Source: Thiosocius sp963753845
Lineage (GTDB): Bacteria > Pseudomonadota > Gammaproteobacteria > Chromatiales > Chromatiaceae
Direction: 5' to 3'
DNA: 64,000 nucleotides
NCBI GenBank assembly: GCA_963753845.1
Contig: CAVWEI010000026.1
Span: 62,001-126,000 of the forward strand
Under the pieces are notes generated by a model. It did no database searches. It was given only the letters and a program-made list of their open reading frames with translations, and was not told the origin of the DNA. Shown here piece after piece: positions 1 to 8,935 of this stretch; the stretch's first letter is position 1; each line of letters begins with the position of its first letter. The position numbers were made by a program, and so were the translations under genes.

Positions 1-748
1 GGCCGGCCAGGTACCAGCCGTAGGTCGGCGGCGTGTTGTACATCGAGTCGTTCTCGGCGTGAGTGGCGTAGTTGAACATCGCCGGGGTACCGTCGAGCGG
101 GCTGCCAATCAGGTCATCGCGCACGATCACGATGGTCAGACCGGCCGGCCCGATGTTCTTCTGCGCGCCTGCGTAGATCAGTCCGTATTGCGACACGTCC
201 AACGGACGCGACAGGATGGTCGACGACATATCGGCGACCAGCGGGACCTCACCGGTATCCGGAACATACGCGAATTCGACGCCTTCGATGGTCTCGTTCG
301 GCGTGTAGTGCACGTAGGCCGCATCGGCGGACACGTCGAAACCGTCCGCTGCCGGCAGGCTGGTGAACTTGCCGTCGACCTCACTGTCGACCGCGACTTT
401 CACGTCACCAAAACGCTTCGCCTCTGCGATCGCCTTCTTCGACCATGAGCCGGTACGAAAGTAATCGGCCTTGCCGGTGCGCCCGATAAGATTCATCGGG
501 ATCATGGCGAACTGGCTCGAGGCACCACCCTGCAGAAACAGTACCTTGTAGTTCGACGGGATGGCCATCAGCTCGCGCAGGTCGGACTCCGCCTCGGCGG
601 CGATCGACATGAACTCCTTGCCGCGATGACTCATTTCCATTACCGACATGCCGGAGCCATGCCAGTCGAGCATTTCGGCCTGGGCCTGCTGCAGAACCGA
701 TTCGGGTAGCGCGGCCGGGCCTGCGCTGAAATTGTATACACGTGCCAT
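1..748 (-). CDS. serC: Phosphoserine aminotransferase SerC (3' end cut by window edge)
   Basis: Converts 3-phosphohydroxypyruvate and glutamate to phosphoserine in serine synthesis, and acts in the parallel step of pyridoxal phosphate synthesis; cytosolic, PLP-dependent. The ATG at 748 opens a frame that stays open for 249 codons to the left edge, about two thirds of the usual 360. The N-terminus reads MARVYNFSAGPAALPESVL and the PLP lysine is K197 in the motif YAGAQKNIGPAG, at nearly the same position as in E. coli SerC. It lies 57 bp downstream of gyrA on the same strand, an order common in Gammaproteobacteria, so co-transcription is likely. The missing C-terminal third cannot be assessed. 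Confidence 0.95.
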   Translation of the reverse strand, partial: MARVYNFSAGPAALPESVLQQAQAEMLDWHGSGMSVMEMSHRGKEFMSIAAEAESDLRELMAIPSNYKVLFLQGGASSQFAMIPMNLIGRTGKADYFRTGSWSKKAIAEAKRFGDVKVAVDSEVDGKFTSLPAADGFDVSADAAYVHYTPNETIEGVEFAYVPDTGEVPLVADMSSTILSRPLDVSQYGLIYAGAQKNIGPAGLTIVIVRDDLIGSPLDGTPAMFNYATHAENDSMYNTPPTYGWYLAG

Positions 749-805
749 GGTTTGTTTTCCGAATATCAGGTGGTTGGAAAAGAAGGAATCATTACGCCGG
801 GCCGA

Positions 806-3379
806 TCAGTCATCGACCTCGGTCTCGACGTCGTCGGACTCGCCCATATCCTCGTCATCGAGTGCATCGACACGCTCAATGCCGATCAGTTTTTCTTTTT
901 TGGACAGGCGGATCATCGTGACACCCTGGGTGTCGCGCCCCATCCGCGAGACTTCCGAGACACGTGCCCGAACCAGGGTCCCGCCGTCGGTGATCAGCAT
1001 CATCTCGTCATCCTCTTCGACCCGCACGGCGCCGATCTGCGCGCCATTGCGATCGGATGTCTTGATCGAGATCACACCCATGCCGCCGCGCCCCTTGATC
1101 GGGAACTGCTCGATCGGAGTGCGCTTGCCGAAACCGTTCTCGGTCACCGTCATGACGTCACCATCGTTGCCGATGATCAGCGATATGACCCGCTGGCCCC
1201 TGCCCAGCCGCACGCCGCGCACGCCGCAGGCCGTACGCCCCATCGCCCGCACGTCGGACTCCTTGAAGCGTATAGATTTCCCGGCCGAGGTGAACAGCAT
1301 GATGCTCTGGCTGCCATCCGTGATATCGACACCGATCAGCTGGTCGTCGTCACGCAGATCGACCGCGATGATGCCGCTGGCGCGCGGGCGCGAGAAGTCG
1401 ACCAGCGGGGTCTTCTTGACCGTACCGGAGGCCGTCGCCATGAACACGAAACGATCATCCGGATACTCGCGTACCGGCAACACCGCGTTGATTCGTTCGC
1501 CTTTTTCCAGGGGCAGCAGATTGACCATGGGCCTGCCGCGCGCGTTGCGCCCGGCCTGCGGCAGCTCGTACACCTTCAGCCAGTAGCATTTGCCGCGGCT
1601 GGAGAAGCACAGAATGGTGTCATGGGTGTTGGCCACGAACAGCTTCTCGACAAAGTCCTCGTCCTTGGTCGAGGTCGCGGTCTTGCCGCGCCCGCCACGG
1701 CGCTGCGCCCGGTAGGCGTCGACCGGCTGCGACTTGGCGTAGCCCTGGTGCGACATGGTCACGACCACGTCCTCCTCGGTGATCAGGTCTTCGAGGGTGA
1801 GGTCCATCTGGTTGACCACGATCTCACTGCGGCGTTCGTCACCGAACTGCTCACGGATACCGAGCAGTTCGTCCTTGATCACCTGCATCAACCGATCAGG
1901 GCTGGAAAGAATCTCAAGTAAATCCGCAATTTTATCCAGTATCTCCTGGAATTCATTGATTATTTTATCCTGCTCAAGGCCGGTAAGCTTCTGCAGCCGA
2001 AGGTCCAGGATCGCCTGTGCCTGAGTCTCGGTCAGACGGTAACCGTCATCGGTCAGGCCAAACTCGGCCGGCAATCCGTCGGGCCGCGAGGCATCCGCAC
2101 CGGCACGCGACAGCATCGCCTCCACCGTGCCTGACTGCCATGCACGCTCGACCAGCCCCTTCTTGGCCTCGGCAGGACTGGCCGCCGCCTTGATCAGGGC
2201 GATGACCTCGTCGATGTTGGCAAGTGCGACCGCCAGGCCCTCGAGGATGTGCGCCCGCTCGCGGGCCTTGCGCAGCTCGAACAGGGTGCGACGGGTAACG
2301 ACCTCGCGCCGGTGCCGCAGAAAGTATTCCAGCAGCTGCTTGAGATTCAGCGTGCGCGGCTGGCCGTCCACCAGGGCTACCACGTTGATCCCGAAGACGT
2401 TCTGCATCTGAGTCTGCTGGAACAGGTTGTTCAGCACCACCTCGGCCACTTCGCCGCGACGCAGCTCGATCACCATGCGCATGCCGTCCTTGTCGGACTC
2501 GTCACGCAGCTCGGTGATGCCTTCGAGTTTCTTGTCCTTGACCAGCTCGGCGATCTTTTCCAGGAGGCGCGCCTTGTTGACCTGGTACGGCAGCTCATTG
2601 ACCACGATCCGCTGCTTGCCGTTGTCCATCTCTTCCATGAGGGTACGCGCACGGATGTAGACCTTGCCGCGACCGGTCCGATACGCCTCGCGCACACCAT
2701 GGACCCCGTTGATGATGCCGGCGGTGGGAAAATCAGGCGCCGGGACGATCTCCATCAGCTGGTCGATGCTCACGCCCGGTTCCTCGATCACCCGGATGCA
2801 GGCGCTGATCACCTCGGTCAGGTTGTGCGGCGGGATATTGGTCGCCATGCCCACCGCGATCCCCGAAGAACCGTTGATCAGCAGGTTGGGGATCTTCGCC
2901 GGCAGAACCTGGGGCTCGTGCTCCGACTCGTCGTAGTTCGGCGTGAAGTCGACCGTATCCTTGTCGATGTCAGCAAGCAGCTCGTGCGCGATCTTTGCCA
3001 TGCGCACTTCGGTGTATCGCATCGCGGCGGGTGAATCCCCATCCACCGAACCGAAGTTGCCCTGCCCGTCCACCAGCATGTAGCGTAGGGAGAAAGGCTG
3101 CGCCATGCGCACGATGGTGTCGTACACCGCGGTGTCGCCGTGCGGGTGATACTTACCAATCACATCACCGACGACGCGTGCCGACTTCTTGTAAGGCTTG
3201 TTCCAGTCGTTGCCCAGTTCGCCCATGGCGAAAAGCACGCGCCGGTGTACCGGCTTGAGACCATCCCGCACATCGGGCAAGGCGCGACCCACGATTACGC
3301 TCATCGCATAATCCAGGTACGACTGCTGCATCTCGTCTTCGAGATTGACGGGGACGATTTCCTTGGCGAACTCGGTCAT
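806..3379 (-). CDS. gyrA: DNA gyrase subunit A
   Basis: Breakage-reunion subunit of the A2B2 gyrase that introduces negative supercoils. At 857 aa it is full length. The catalytic tyrosine is Y122 in AAMRYTEVR, numbered exactly as in E. coli. The quinolone-determining stretch reads HPHGDTAVYD, so position 83 is Thr and 87 is Asp; Thr83 is the natural residue in Pseudomonas-type enzymes and is not by itself a resistance change. The GyrA box QRRGGRGK, needed for DNA wrapping by the C-terminal beta-pinwheel, is present. The protein ends in a very acidic tail (DALDDEDMGESDDVETEVDD). Start is the ATG at 3379, giving MTEFAKEIVPVNLEDEMQQS; serC follows. Confidence 0.98.
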   Translation of the reverse strand: MTEFAKEIVPVNLEDEMQQSYLDYAMSVIVGRALPDVRDGLKPVHRRVLFAMGELGNDWNKPYKKSARVVGDVIGKYHPHGDTAVYDTIVRMAQPFSLRYMLVDGQGNFGSVDGDSPAAMRYTEVRMAKIAHELLADIDKDTVDFTPNYDESEHEPQVLPAKIPNLLINGSSGIAVGMATNIPPHNLTEVISACIRVIEEPGVSIDQLMEIVPAPDFPTAGIINGVHGVREAYRTGRGKVYIRARTLMEEMDNGKQRIVVNELPYQVNKARLLEKIAELVKDKKLEGITELRDESDKDGMRMVIELRRGEVAEVVLNNLFQQTQMQNVFGINVVALVDGQPRTLNLKQLLEYFLRHRREVVTRRTLFELRKARERAHILEGLAVALANIDEVIALIKAAASPAEAKKGLVERAWQSGTVEAMLSRAGADASRPDGLPAEFGLTDDGYRLTETQAQAILDLRLQKLTGLEQDKIINEFQEILDKIADLLEILSSPDRLMQVIKDELLGIREQFGDERRSEIVVNQMDLTLEDLITEEDVVVTMSHQGYAKSQPVDAYRAQRRGGRGKTATSTKDEDFVEKLFVANTHDTILCFSSRGKCYWLKVYELPQAGRNARGRPMVNLLPLEKGERINAVLPVREYPDDRFVFMATASGTVKKTPLVDFSRPRASGIIAVDLRDDDQLIGVDITDGSQSIMLFTSAGKSIRFKESDVRAMGRTACGVRGVRLGRGQRVISLIIGNDGDVMTVTENGFGKRTPIEQFPIKGRGGMGVISIKTSDRNGAQIGAVRVEEDDEMMLITDGGTLVRARVSEVSRMGRDTQGVTMIRLSKKEKLIGIERVDALDDEDMGESDDVETEVDD

Positions 3380-3655
3380 AGATGGTCATCCATTGATACA
3401 CGACCCCGGGTGCGGGAAAACCACACCCGACGGTGCGGCCTTTTTTGGAGATCCGGGGCGAATCAAGCGCCGAATGTTACCACAATACGGTGGGTGCTAC
3501 ATAGGCCAAAAATGGCGTAGGAGGGCTTACAGGGCGTGAGAGGCCAGGATGGTGACTCGGAAACACTGTTTTCCGGATTTGGCCGATCTGCAATCAGAAG
3601 CGAGCGGCCCAACAAATGGTTCTATAGGGCAATGCGGGAAACGCCATAAAAAAAT
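3380..3655. other. Intergenic region between the small secreted gene and gyrA
   Basis: About 280 bp with no supported gene, followed by the terminator of the upstream minus-strand unit. The part next to 3380 must hold the gyrA promoter, because a terminator isolates gyrA from the genes further upstream, but I see no convincing -35/-10 pair by eye. Confidence 0.5.
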
Positions 3656-3673
3656 ACCGCCCGGGCGGGCGGT
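3648..3673 (-). terminator. Rho-independent terminator of the Spy-like/small secreted gene unit
   Basis: Read on the minus strand, ACCGCCCG-CC-CGGGCGGT (3673-3656) is a perfect 8-bp GC-rich hairpin followed directly by A and a run of seven T. It lies about 40 bp past the stop codon at 3714 and before the gyrA leader. Confidence 0.88.
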
Positions 3674-3713
3674 CAAACTTCCCATCGTCAGGAGAGATGG
3701 AGTAAACAGGTAC

Positions 3714-3935
3714 TCAGCAGTCGTCGTCGCTCGACTTCTGCGCGGCAGGCACTGATACGGCGTTTCCAGACGGGTTCCTGGTCGGCGCTTCTGCCTGGAG
3801 TTCAGAACCACTTTTTGCAAAAGACTGCCGTGCACCCTTGCCAGCGATCTGGGCATCCCCCGACTCGGCAACAGATAGCGTTGGTGCAACCAAAAAAGAT
3901 ATCCAGAAGAGCACCTTCAATTGCGAATATGTCAT
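3714..3935 (-). CDS. Small exported protein, unknown function
   Basis: 73 aa starting MTYSQLKVLFWISFLVAP, then TLSVAES: a hydrophobic segment with a plausible signal peptidase I site near residue 23, and a hydrophilic Ala/Ser-rich mature part ending SSDDDC. A strong Shine-Dalgarno GGAGG lies 7 nt before this ATG; a second ATG one codon upstream (3938) is only 4 nt from it and so is less favoured. The longer open frame up to 4229 runs antiparallel in register over the preceding gene and is not credible. The gene starts about 24 bp after the Spy-like gene and shares its terminator, so the two probably work together in the envelope. The family is not recognised. The single Cys at the very C-terminus is unusual. 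Confidence 0.6.
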   Translation of the reverse strand: MTYSQLKVLFWISFLVAPTLSVAESGDAQIAGKGARQSFAKSGSELQAEAPTRNPSGNAVSVPAAQKSSDDDC

Positions 3936-3958
3936 CATCCTGCCTCCAAATGCATCCA

Positions 3959-4462
3959 TTAAGGCATGACTCCGGCGAATTCCGGATAATCTTCCAGGAT
4001 GAAGGCGAAGTTGCTCCACTGATTCGGCGTAAACGTCGTCATAATCAGGTCCCGGCATGAAAGCCGGAGAACCAGCAACTCCTCCTGAAGCTGGAAAATC
4101 GCCTTTTGTTTGTTGATAAGTTCGGTGTCTGGTACCGCTTGATCGAGAGCGCTTCTTGAAAACGCGATCCGCCTTTCGATGATCTCGTTCATGAGATCTA
4201 CCATGTGCTGGTAGTTTTGCTTGCGCCAACTACGGAAAGTACTCTTCTGATCAGTCGTAAGTTCCAGCGCATCCTGATTCTTCATGATCACCGGGAGCAG
4301 CCCGGGGAAAAACGAGATCTTGCCCAGTGAACCGACGTACGCTTGGACATTGTCCCATTCAGCCTTGGTCAGAGGCGCGGGTTGCTTAAGATCCGCGGCG
4401 GATGCGGCGAAAACGATCACCGAAAAAGCGATCGACAATCCAAGTTTGAATAATCCGTCCAA
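3959..4462 (-). CDS. Spy/CpxP-like periplasmic LTxxQ-type protein
   Basis: 167 aa with a signal peptide (LFKLGLSIAFSVIVFAASA, cleavage near ASAAD) and an all-helical mature part. The segment ELTTDQKSTFRSWRKQN resembles the LTxxQ motif of Spy/CpxP/ZraP-type envelope stress chaperones, and a second amphipathic helix (INKQKAIFQLQEELLVLRLSC) is typical of the family's heptad-rich pattern. Assignment rests on pattern and size, not alignment. The only upstream start giving the signal peptide is a TTG at 4462, directly after a TAG, with AAGGG upstream. It is followed after about 24 bp by a small exported protein gene. Base composition is lower in GC than the neighbouring housekeeping genes. Confidence 0.6.
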   Translation of the reverse strand: MDGLFKLGLSIAFSVIVFAASAADLKQPAPLTKAEWDNVQAYVGSLGKISFFPGLLPVIMKNQDALELTTDQKSTFRSWRKQNYQHMVDLMNEIIERRIAFSRSALDQAVPDTELINKQKAIFQLQEELLVLRLSCRDLIMTTFTPNQWSNFAFILEDYPEFAGVMP

Positions 4463-5005
4463 CTAGCCCTTCCCTGGCTTTGCGCACATCCTGAGCCAGC
4501 CCGAGTTGCCGCAATGGCAGTTCAGCATGTGCGAAGATTCGAAATCAACGGGGCGGGAGGCGGACATGGCGACCCATCGCTTCTGATTGTCACTTGACCT
4601 CGGCTTCGGGGCTATCCCCAAGCCGGAACGGCGAAGGAGTCTTGTGAAACAAACGGCGTTGCACGGGACGTGGACGCCTGAACGTAGCAAGAAATCCATC
4701 TCGAAGCCCTCCCTGGGTTCCGTTTCACTCAAAAAGCCAGCGTATCTCCGAGCATAGTCCGGGAAATCGCCCGAATCCCATAAACCGCATTTTTTCCGGT
4801 GTTTCGGATATTGCTGAGGGCTGTCCGATGCCTGCCTTCAGCCACAAGTCTGCAAGCGTTTGTCGATACTCAGTCGGCAGGCGTCGGACAGGCCTTGAGG
4901 GAAGAAAGCCGCGGTTCGTGGAAATCCAAAGGCGCGTCAGAGCGCACACCAGACCCTAGTGTTGTCTGCTGCCATTCAACCCTGCCCGACATCTCGATAG
5001 CCGCC
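4463..5005. other. Intergenic region without a supported gene
   Basis: 543 bp. Two short minus-strand open frames (4463-4732 and 4725-4949) lack a ribosome binding site and have Arg/Pro/Ser-rich content typical of shadow frames. Presumably it carries the promoter of the Spy-like gene near 4463 and the end of the lrp transcript near 5005. No terminator hairpin with a T-run is visible. Confidence 0.5.
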
Positions 5006-5470
5006 CTACGGCAGAGGCAGCGCCGTCTTGTCGACCACCCGACGCATCACGAAACTCGAATGGACACCCGTCACCCCCTCGATACGCGTGATCTTGTTCA
5101 ACAGCAGCGCCTGGTAGCCCTCCATGTCGGGCACCACCACCTTCAACTGGTAGTCCGCGTCCTGGCCGGTGATCAGCAGGCACTCCAGTACCTGGGGCAG
5201 TTCCGCCACCTTCTGTTCGAAGTTGGCGAAACGCTCCGGCGTATGCCGATCCATGGAGATATGAATCAGGGCCAGCAGGCTTAGCCCGAGTTGCCGGGCA
5301 TCCAGGATGGCCCGGTAGCCGGCTATCACCCCGCTTTCCTCCAGGGCGCGGACGCGCCGCAGGCAGGGCGAAGGCGACAGCCCGATGCGCTCGGCCAGTT
5401 CCTGGTTGCTGATCCGTCCCTCATGCTGAAGCACCTCGAGAATCCTTCTGTCATAGCGGTCGATCTGCAT
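5006..5470 (-). CDS. Lrp/AsnC family transcriptional regulator
   Basis: 154 aa, the normal size of Lrp. The N-terminal winged helix-turn-helix (RISNQELAERIGLSPSPCLRRVRALEESGVI, given here by its position, residues about 19-49) is followed by a RAM ligand-binding domain with the expected beta-alpha-beta pattern (ALIHISMDRHT, VLECLLITGQDADYQLKVVV). Such proteins bind DNA as dimers to octamers and respond to amino acids. It is divergent from leuA across a 283-bp spacer, so control of leucine synthesis is a natural guess but not shown by the sequence. It could be the global Lrp or a local AsnC-type paralogue. Confidence 0.9.
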   Translation of the reverse strand: MQIDRYDRRILEVLQHEGRISNQELAERIGLSPSPCLRRVRALEESGVIAGYRAILDARQLGLSLLALIHISMDRHTPERFANFEQKVAELPQVLECLLITGQDADYQLKVVVPDMEGYQALLLNKITRIEGVTGVHSSFVMRRVVDKTALPLP

Positions 5471-5696
5471 CTTCTGCCTCCCTTCAATGCCAAAAAGGCA
5501 CGAAATTTCGAATATTGGACTATTATAGCTATTTTATTGCTTAAATGCTCGATTTCGAGATGTAATTAGCAACCTTTCACCTCACATACTGCCCTATCCT
5601 TTCACTGTCGGCCACAAGCCGGCAATCGACTGCCAACGACCCACCAGGTCCCGCGCAGTCCACCCCAGGCCCCACAAGGGCAGCAGGTAACCGCTA

Positions 5697-5714
5697 CCTC
5701 CCCGCACGGGGAGG
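5697..5714 (+). promoter_or_regulatory. Hairpin in the leuA leader
   Basis: CCTCCCCGCACGGGGAGG is a near-perfect palindrome 27 bp upstream of the leuA ribosome binding site. It has no following T-run, so it is not an ordinary terminator, and I see no leucine-codon-rich leader peptide. It could occlude or stabilise the leuA message; function unknown. Confidence 0.4.
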
Positions 5715-5753
5715 CAAGCGCAACCGGAAACAGACCGACCAGGAGCAGAAACA

Positions 5754-7418
5754 GTGAGCGCCTTCGACCATCGCAAATACCGCCCGACGACGGCCATGCC
5801 ACTGCACAACCGCCAGTGGCCGGACAAGACAATCGACCGTGCACCGGTCTGGGCCAGCGTCGATCTGCGTGACGGCAACCAGGCGCTGCTCGATCCGATG
5901 AACGTCACCCAGAAACGTCGCCTCTGGGATCTGCTGGTCAAGATCGGCGTGAAGGAGATCGAGGTTGGCTTCCCCTCGGCCAGCCAGACCGACTTCGACT
6001 TCGTACGCTGGCTGATCGAGGAGCAACGAATCCCTGACGATGTCACTGTCCAGGTGCTGGTGCAGGCCCGCGAGTCGCTGATCCAGCGTACCTTCGAGGC
6101 ATTGAAAGGCGCACGCCGCGCCATCGTGCATGTCTACAACTCGACCTCGACGGTACAGCGTGAGCGGGTCTTCGGGCGTGATCGTGAAGGCATCAAGGCA
6201 ATTGCGGTCGAGGGTGCCAGGCTGCTGCAGCGCGAGGCCGCCCGGTACCCCGATACCGAATGGGTGTTCCAGTATTCGCCGGAAAGCTTCACCAACACCG
6301 AGTGGGACTACGCGGTCGAGGTGGTCGATGCGGTGACTGCGGTGTGGAAGCCGACGGCGGCCGCACCCTGCATCATCAACCTGCCGGCGACCGTGGAGAG
6401 CAGCACGCCGAACGTGTTTGCCGATCAGGTCGAGTACTTTTGCCGACATGTTGCGCGCAGGGAGGCCCTGGTGATCTCGTTGCATACGCACAATGATCGC
6501 GGCACCGCCGTGGCCGCCGCCGAACTGGCCCTGATGGCCGGCGCGGACCGGGTCGAGGGCACCCTGATGGGTAATGGCGAGCGTACCGGCAACATGGACA
6601 TCGTGACCCTGGCGATGAACCTGTACAGCCAGGGTGTCGATCCCGAACTCGATCTTTCGAACCCCGACGAGATCATCCAGGTCTACACGCAGTCCACCGG
6701 CCTGCCCGTGCACCCGCGCCACCCCTGGGTCGGCGAACTTGTTTACACCGCATTTTCAGGCAGCCACCAGGACGCCATCCGCAAATGCCTGCACAAGCAG
6801 ACGCCGGAAGAACACTGGCAGGTGGCCTACCTGCCCATCGACCCCAGGGATCTGGGGCGTGACTACCAGGCAGTCATCCGGGTCAACAGTCAGTCCGGCA
6901 AGGGCGGGGTCGCCTTTGTGCTGGAACGCGACTACGGGCTGTCACTGCCGCGCTGGATGCAGGTGGAACTCGCGCAGATCGTGCAGCACGAAAGCGAATC
7001 CTGCAGCGGAGAGATCGGCAGCGCGCGCATCCACGAGCTGTTCATGCAGCACTTTGCAGACTCGAATCACCCGGTCGCACTGGACGGTTACCGACTCGAC
7101 CGCCGCGACGGCATCGATGTGATCGAAGCGGGCATCGTCAGATCCGGCCAGGTCGAGACCATCCAGGGCAGCGGCGAAGGCGCCATCGAGGCGTTCGTGA
7201 AAGCCTGGGCGGCGGCCTATGGCAACCAGATCAACGTCGTCGACTACAGCGAACATGCCATGGGTGAAGGCACCACGGCAGAGGCGGTGGCCTATGTCCA
7301 GCTGAATGTCGACGGTCAACGCTGTGCCGGCGTGGCTTTCGACCGCGACACGGTCAGCGCCTCGATGCGCGCCGTGTTGGCTTCCCTGAACCGCGCCCAG
7401 CTCGCTCGCGCGGCATAA
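5754..7418 (+). CDS. leuA: 2-isopropylmalate synthase
   Basis: First committed step of leucine synthesis: condenses acetyl-CoA with 2-oxoisovalerate. 554 aa, the longer LeuA type found in Pseudomonas and Corynebacterium. The TIM barrel carries the metal motif SVDLRDGNQALLDPM near residue 40, the HTHND signature (SLHTHNDRGTAVA) and LMGNGERTGNMD; the C-terminal third is the LeuA allosteric domain that binds leucine. Start is the GTG at 5754 with AGGAG 8 nt upstream. It stands alone, divergent from an Lrp-type regulator; leuBCD are not in the window. A GC hairpin follows the stop codon. Confidence 0.96.
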   Translation: MSAFDHRKYRPTTAMPLHNRQWPDKTIDRAPVWASVDLRDGNQALLDPMNVTQKRRLWDLLVKIGVKEIEVGFPSASQTDFDFVRWLIEEQRIPDDVTVQVLVQARESLIQRTFEALKGARRAIVHVYNSTSTVQRERVFGRDREGIKAIAVEGARLLQREAARYPDTEWVFQYSPESFTNTEWDYAVEVVDAVTAVWKPTAAAPCIINLPATVESSTPNVFADQVEYFCRHVARREALVISLHTHNDRGTAVAAAELALMAGADRVEGTLMGNGERTGNMDIVTLAMNLYSQGVDPELDLSNPDEIIQVYTQSTGLPVHPRHPWVGELVYTAFSGSHQDAIRKCLHKQTPEEHWQVAYLPIDPRDLGRDYQAVIRVNSQSGKGGVAFVLERDYGLSLPRWMQVELAQIVQHESESCSGEIGSARIHELFMQHFADSNHPVALDGYRLDRRDGIDVIEAGIVRSGQVETIQGSGEGAIEAFVKAWAAAYGNQINVVDYSEHAMGEGTTAEAVAYVQLNVDGQRCAGVAFDRDTVSASMRAVLASLNRAQLARAA

Positions 7419-7427
7419 GACCATGTA

Positions 7428-7447
7428 GCCCGCCCACGAGGGCGGGC
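7428..7447 (+). terminator. Possible leuA terminator hairpin
   Basis: GCCCGCCC-ACGA-GGGCGGGC forms an 8-bp perfect stem 10 bp past the leuA stop, but it is followed by ACCTTGTC rather than a T-run, so termination is only probable. Confidence 0.5.
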
Positions 7448-7806
7448 ACCTTGTCAGGTCGGTTCACAGCCATGCACCGCCGGTCGCCAGGCGCTTGATG
7501 AACGGCAGCAACATGCGCGCAAGAGACATTCCCTGGCATAGTCTCGGCGGTATCAAATTGCGTACCATGCAGATCACCGCAAATGGCAGGAGTCGACCCA
7601 CAAGCGCCGTTCGGCCTGCAGGGTCGTAAGACCAGCTATCTGAGATGGAGCTGCCGTTCGCGCAGCAATCATCGTCATCGAATTGTCGGAAGAGCGGACG
7701 CTACCTACGCAATATCCATGAACGAGACCGGCCACAAGGCTGGTGTTGGCATACCGCTTACGTCGGCACGGTTAACCACCGTGCCGACCTACACGAAGTA
7801 ACCCGC
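7448..7806. other. Intergenic accessory sequence with a hairpin
   Basis: About 360 bp with no supported gene; open frames here are short and lack ribosome binding sites. It contains a CTGCCGTTCG segment also found at several places up to 14.7 kb, and a strong palindrome at 7762-7788. Confidence 0.5.
7762..7788. repeat. Perfect 10-bp-stem palindrome
   Basis: GTCGGCACGG, a 7-nt loop, then CCGTGCCGAC. It sits 18 bp beyond the end of the cupin remnant (minus strand). It looks like a REP-type intergenic palindrome and could stop transcription bidirectionally, but has no T-run. Confidence 0.6.
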
Positions 7807-8016
7807 TTATTGCTTCTTGGGCGCGTGCGCTGGATCGACATAATCGGCCTTCGTCGGACCGGTTCCAGTGACCTGTACGATGGCCTCCCCATCGGGTGTG
7901 GCGACGAAGTGGGCCACCCCTGCCGGCTCTGTGTAGAAGCTGCCAGGAGTTAGGGAAATCAGCTTGAGTTCATCGTATTTCTCGCCCCACCCGATGTACC
8001 ACCTCACTCGGCTCAT
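7807..8016 (-). pseudogene. Cupin-domain protein, C-terminal remnant
   Basis: The 69-aa frame contains FYTEPAGVAHFVATPDGEA followed by VQVTGTGPTKADYVDP, the typical second half of small secreted cupin proteins (signature PAGxxHF, QVxGxGPT). Intact relatives are about 150 aa with a signal peptide and a first cupin motif; here only about 65 codons remain and no upstream part in any frame was recognised within the next few hundred bases. Therefore it is probably a truncated, non-functional copy. Nothing suggests an alternative short functional protein. Confidence 0.65.
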
Positions 8017-8755
8017 CTCCGCCTAAAGCAGTATCATGCGGCGAAACTGGAGTCAAAAAGCAGACCTTCTGCCGGTAGCCGTCAATAACCGCTTGGTCTT
8101 CTCAGTCGTTTCCTAGCCTCGATCAGTGCGAATCGATCTGACCACTCGTTGTGAGGTCTCCGAAAGGTCCGTTCAGTGTTGGTTGCTGCCGTTCAGCGAG
8201 ATTTTCTGCACAGCTGACCATCGCCGCACAGCCATCTTTTTCATTGGCGGCTTTTGGGAAAAACAGCGAACCACCGGAAACGGCCAACTCCACTCGTTCG
8301 AACTCACCGAAACTTTGGCCTTTGAAGAGCCGGTGCAATACTCGTTCCGGACCTTCGCGGAATCTGGACAAACTGGCGCGGAGTTGAGCATCATTTAACG
8401 AGCGGGATTGGGATGTCCTGGATAACGACCGGGCAGGCACGAACAAGGAGGTGCGGGGTGGTGTTAAGAGCGGCGGCGTCCCGAATGCTCCTTATCCTTA
8501 GGCCATCAGCCTCGCGGCGTTTTCGCCAGGACTTGGCCGATCGAGACCACCGCACTCTATATTGCGATCCTGCTGTCGGTTTATAGCCTAGTGTCCGGGC
8601 AGAAACGGCCGACCGGGCGAAGCGTGATTGCGAGTATCGCTATATCTTTCCTCACTTGAAAAAAGTTATCTCGTAGCCGATGTTTACGAGAGGGACTAAC
8701 TTTTTGCCAGATACTGGGTTGCCGCGTGTGTCGACCCCAACGGGAGGTGTCGACC
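8017..8755. other. Intergenic accessory sequence without a supported gene
   Basis: 739 bp. Overlapping open frames on both strands (for example 8123-8446 minus) have no ribosome binding site and no recognisable family. The segment near 8185 repeats the CTGCCGTTC motif found elsewhere between 7.6 and 14.7 kb. Probably decayed sequence. Confidence 0.4.
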
Positions 8756-8935
8756 ATGAAGACCTGGGACCAAATCACAGCGGAGTACCGGCGGCTCATC
8801 GAGGAGCGTGACAACCTTCTTGATCAGTCGCAGGGCGAACCAACACCGGCAGAGCAAGGCCGGCTAGAGATCATCGCTGGTGCCATCCTGAATCTACTAC
8901 AAGAGCCAGTGGACAGGTATATAGATAATCCATGA
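8756..8935 (+). CDS. Small hypothetical protein
   Basis: 59 aa, starting MKTWDQITAEYRRLIEERDN and ending EPVDRYIDNP. A good Shine-Dalgarno GGGAGG lies 8 nt before the ATG, and the composition (acidic, Leu/Ile/Glu-rich, two predicted helices) is protein-like, unlike the shadow frames around it. No family recognised. It stands alone in an otherwise decayed region, so it may be a surviving piece of a lost module such as a small antitoxin-like protein, but nothing in the sequence proves that. Confidence 0.5.
   Translation: MKTWDQITAEYRRLIEERDNLLDQSQGEPTPAEQGRLEIIAGAILNLLQEPVDRYIDNP

Noticed and set aside
3120..3145. Quinolone-resistance change in gyrA
   Set aside because: Thr at position 83 is the normal residue in many Gammaproteobacteria and Asp 87 is unchanged.
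2878..3159. Frames inside gyrA on both strands
   Set aside because: Shadows of a strongly conserved gene; GC-rich codon bias produces long alternative frames.
3936..4229. 171-aa minus-strand frame 3714-4229 read as one long protein
   Set aside because: Its first 97 codons lie over the Spy-like gene in another frame and have shadow-type composition; only the last 73 codons have a ribosome binding site and signal peptide.
8123..8446. 107-aa minus-strand open frame
   Set aside because: No ribosome binding site, no recognised motif, and equally long frames on the opposite strand; treated as non-coding.
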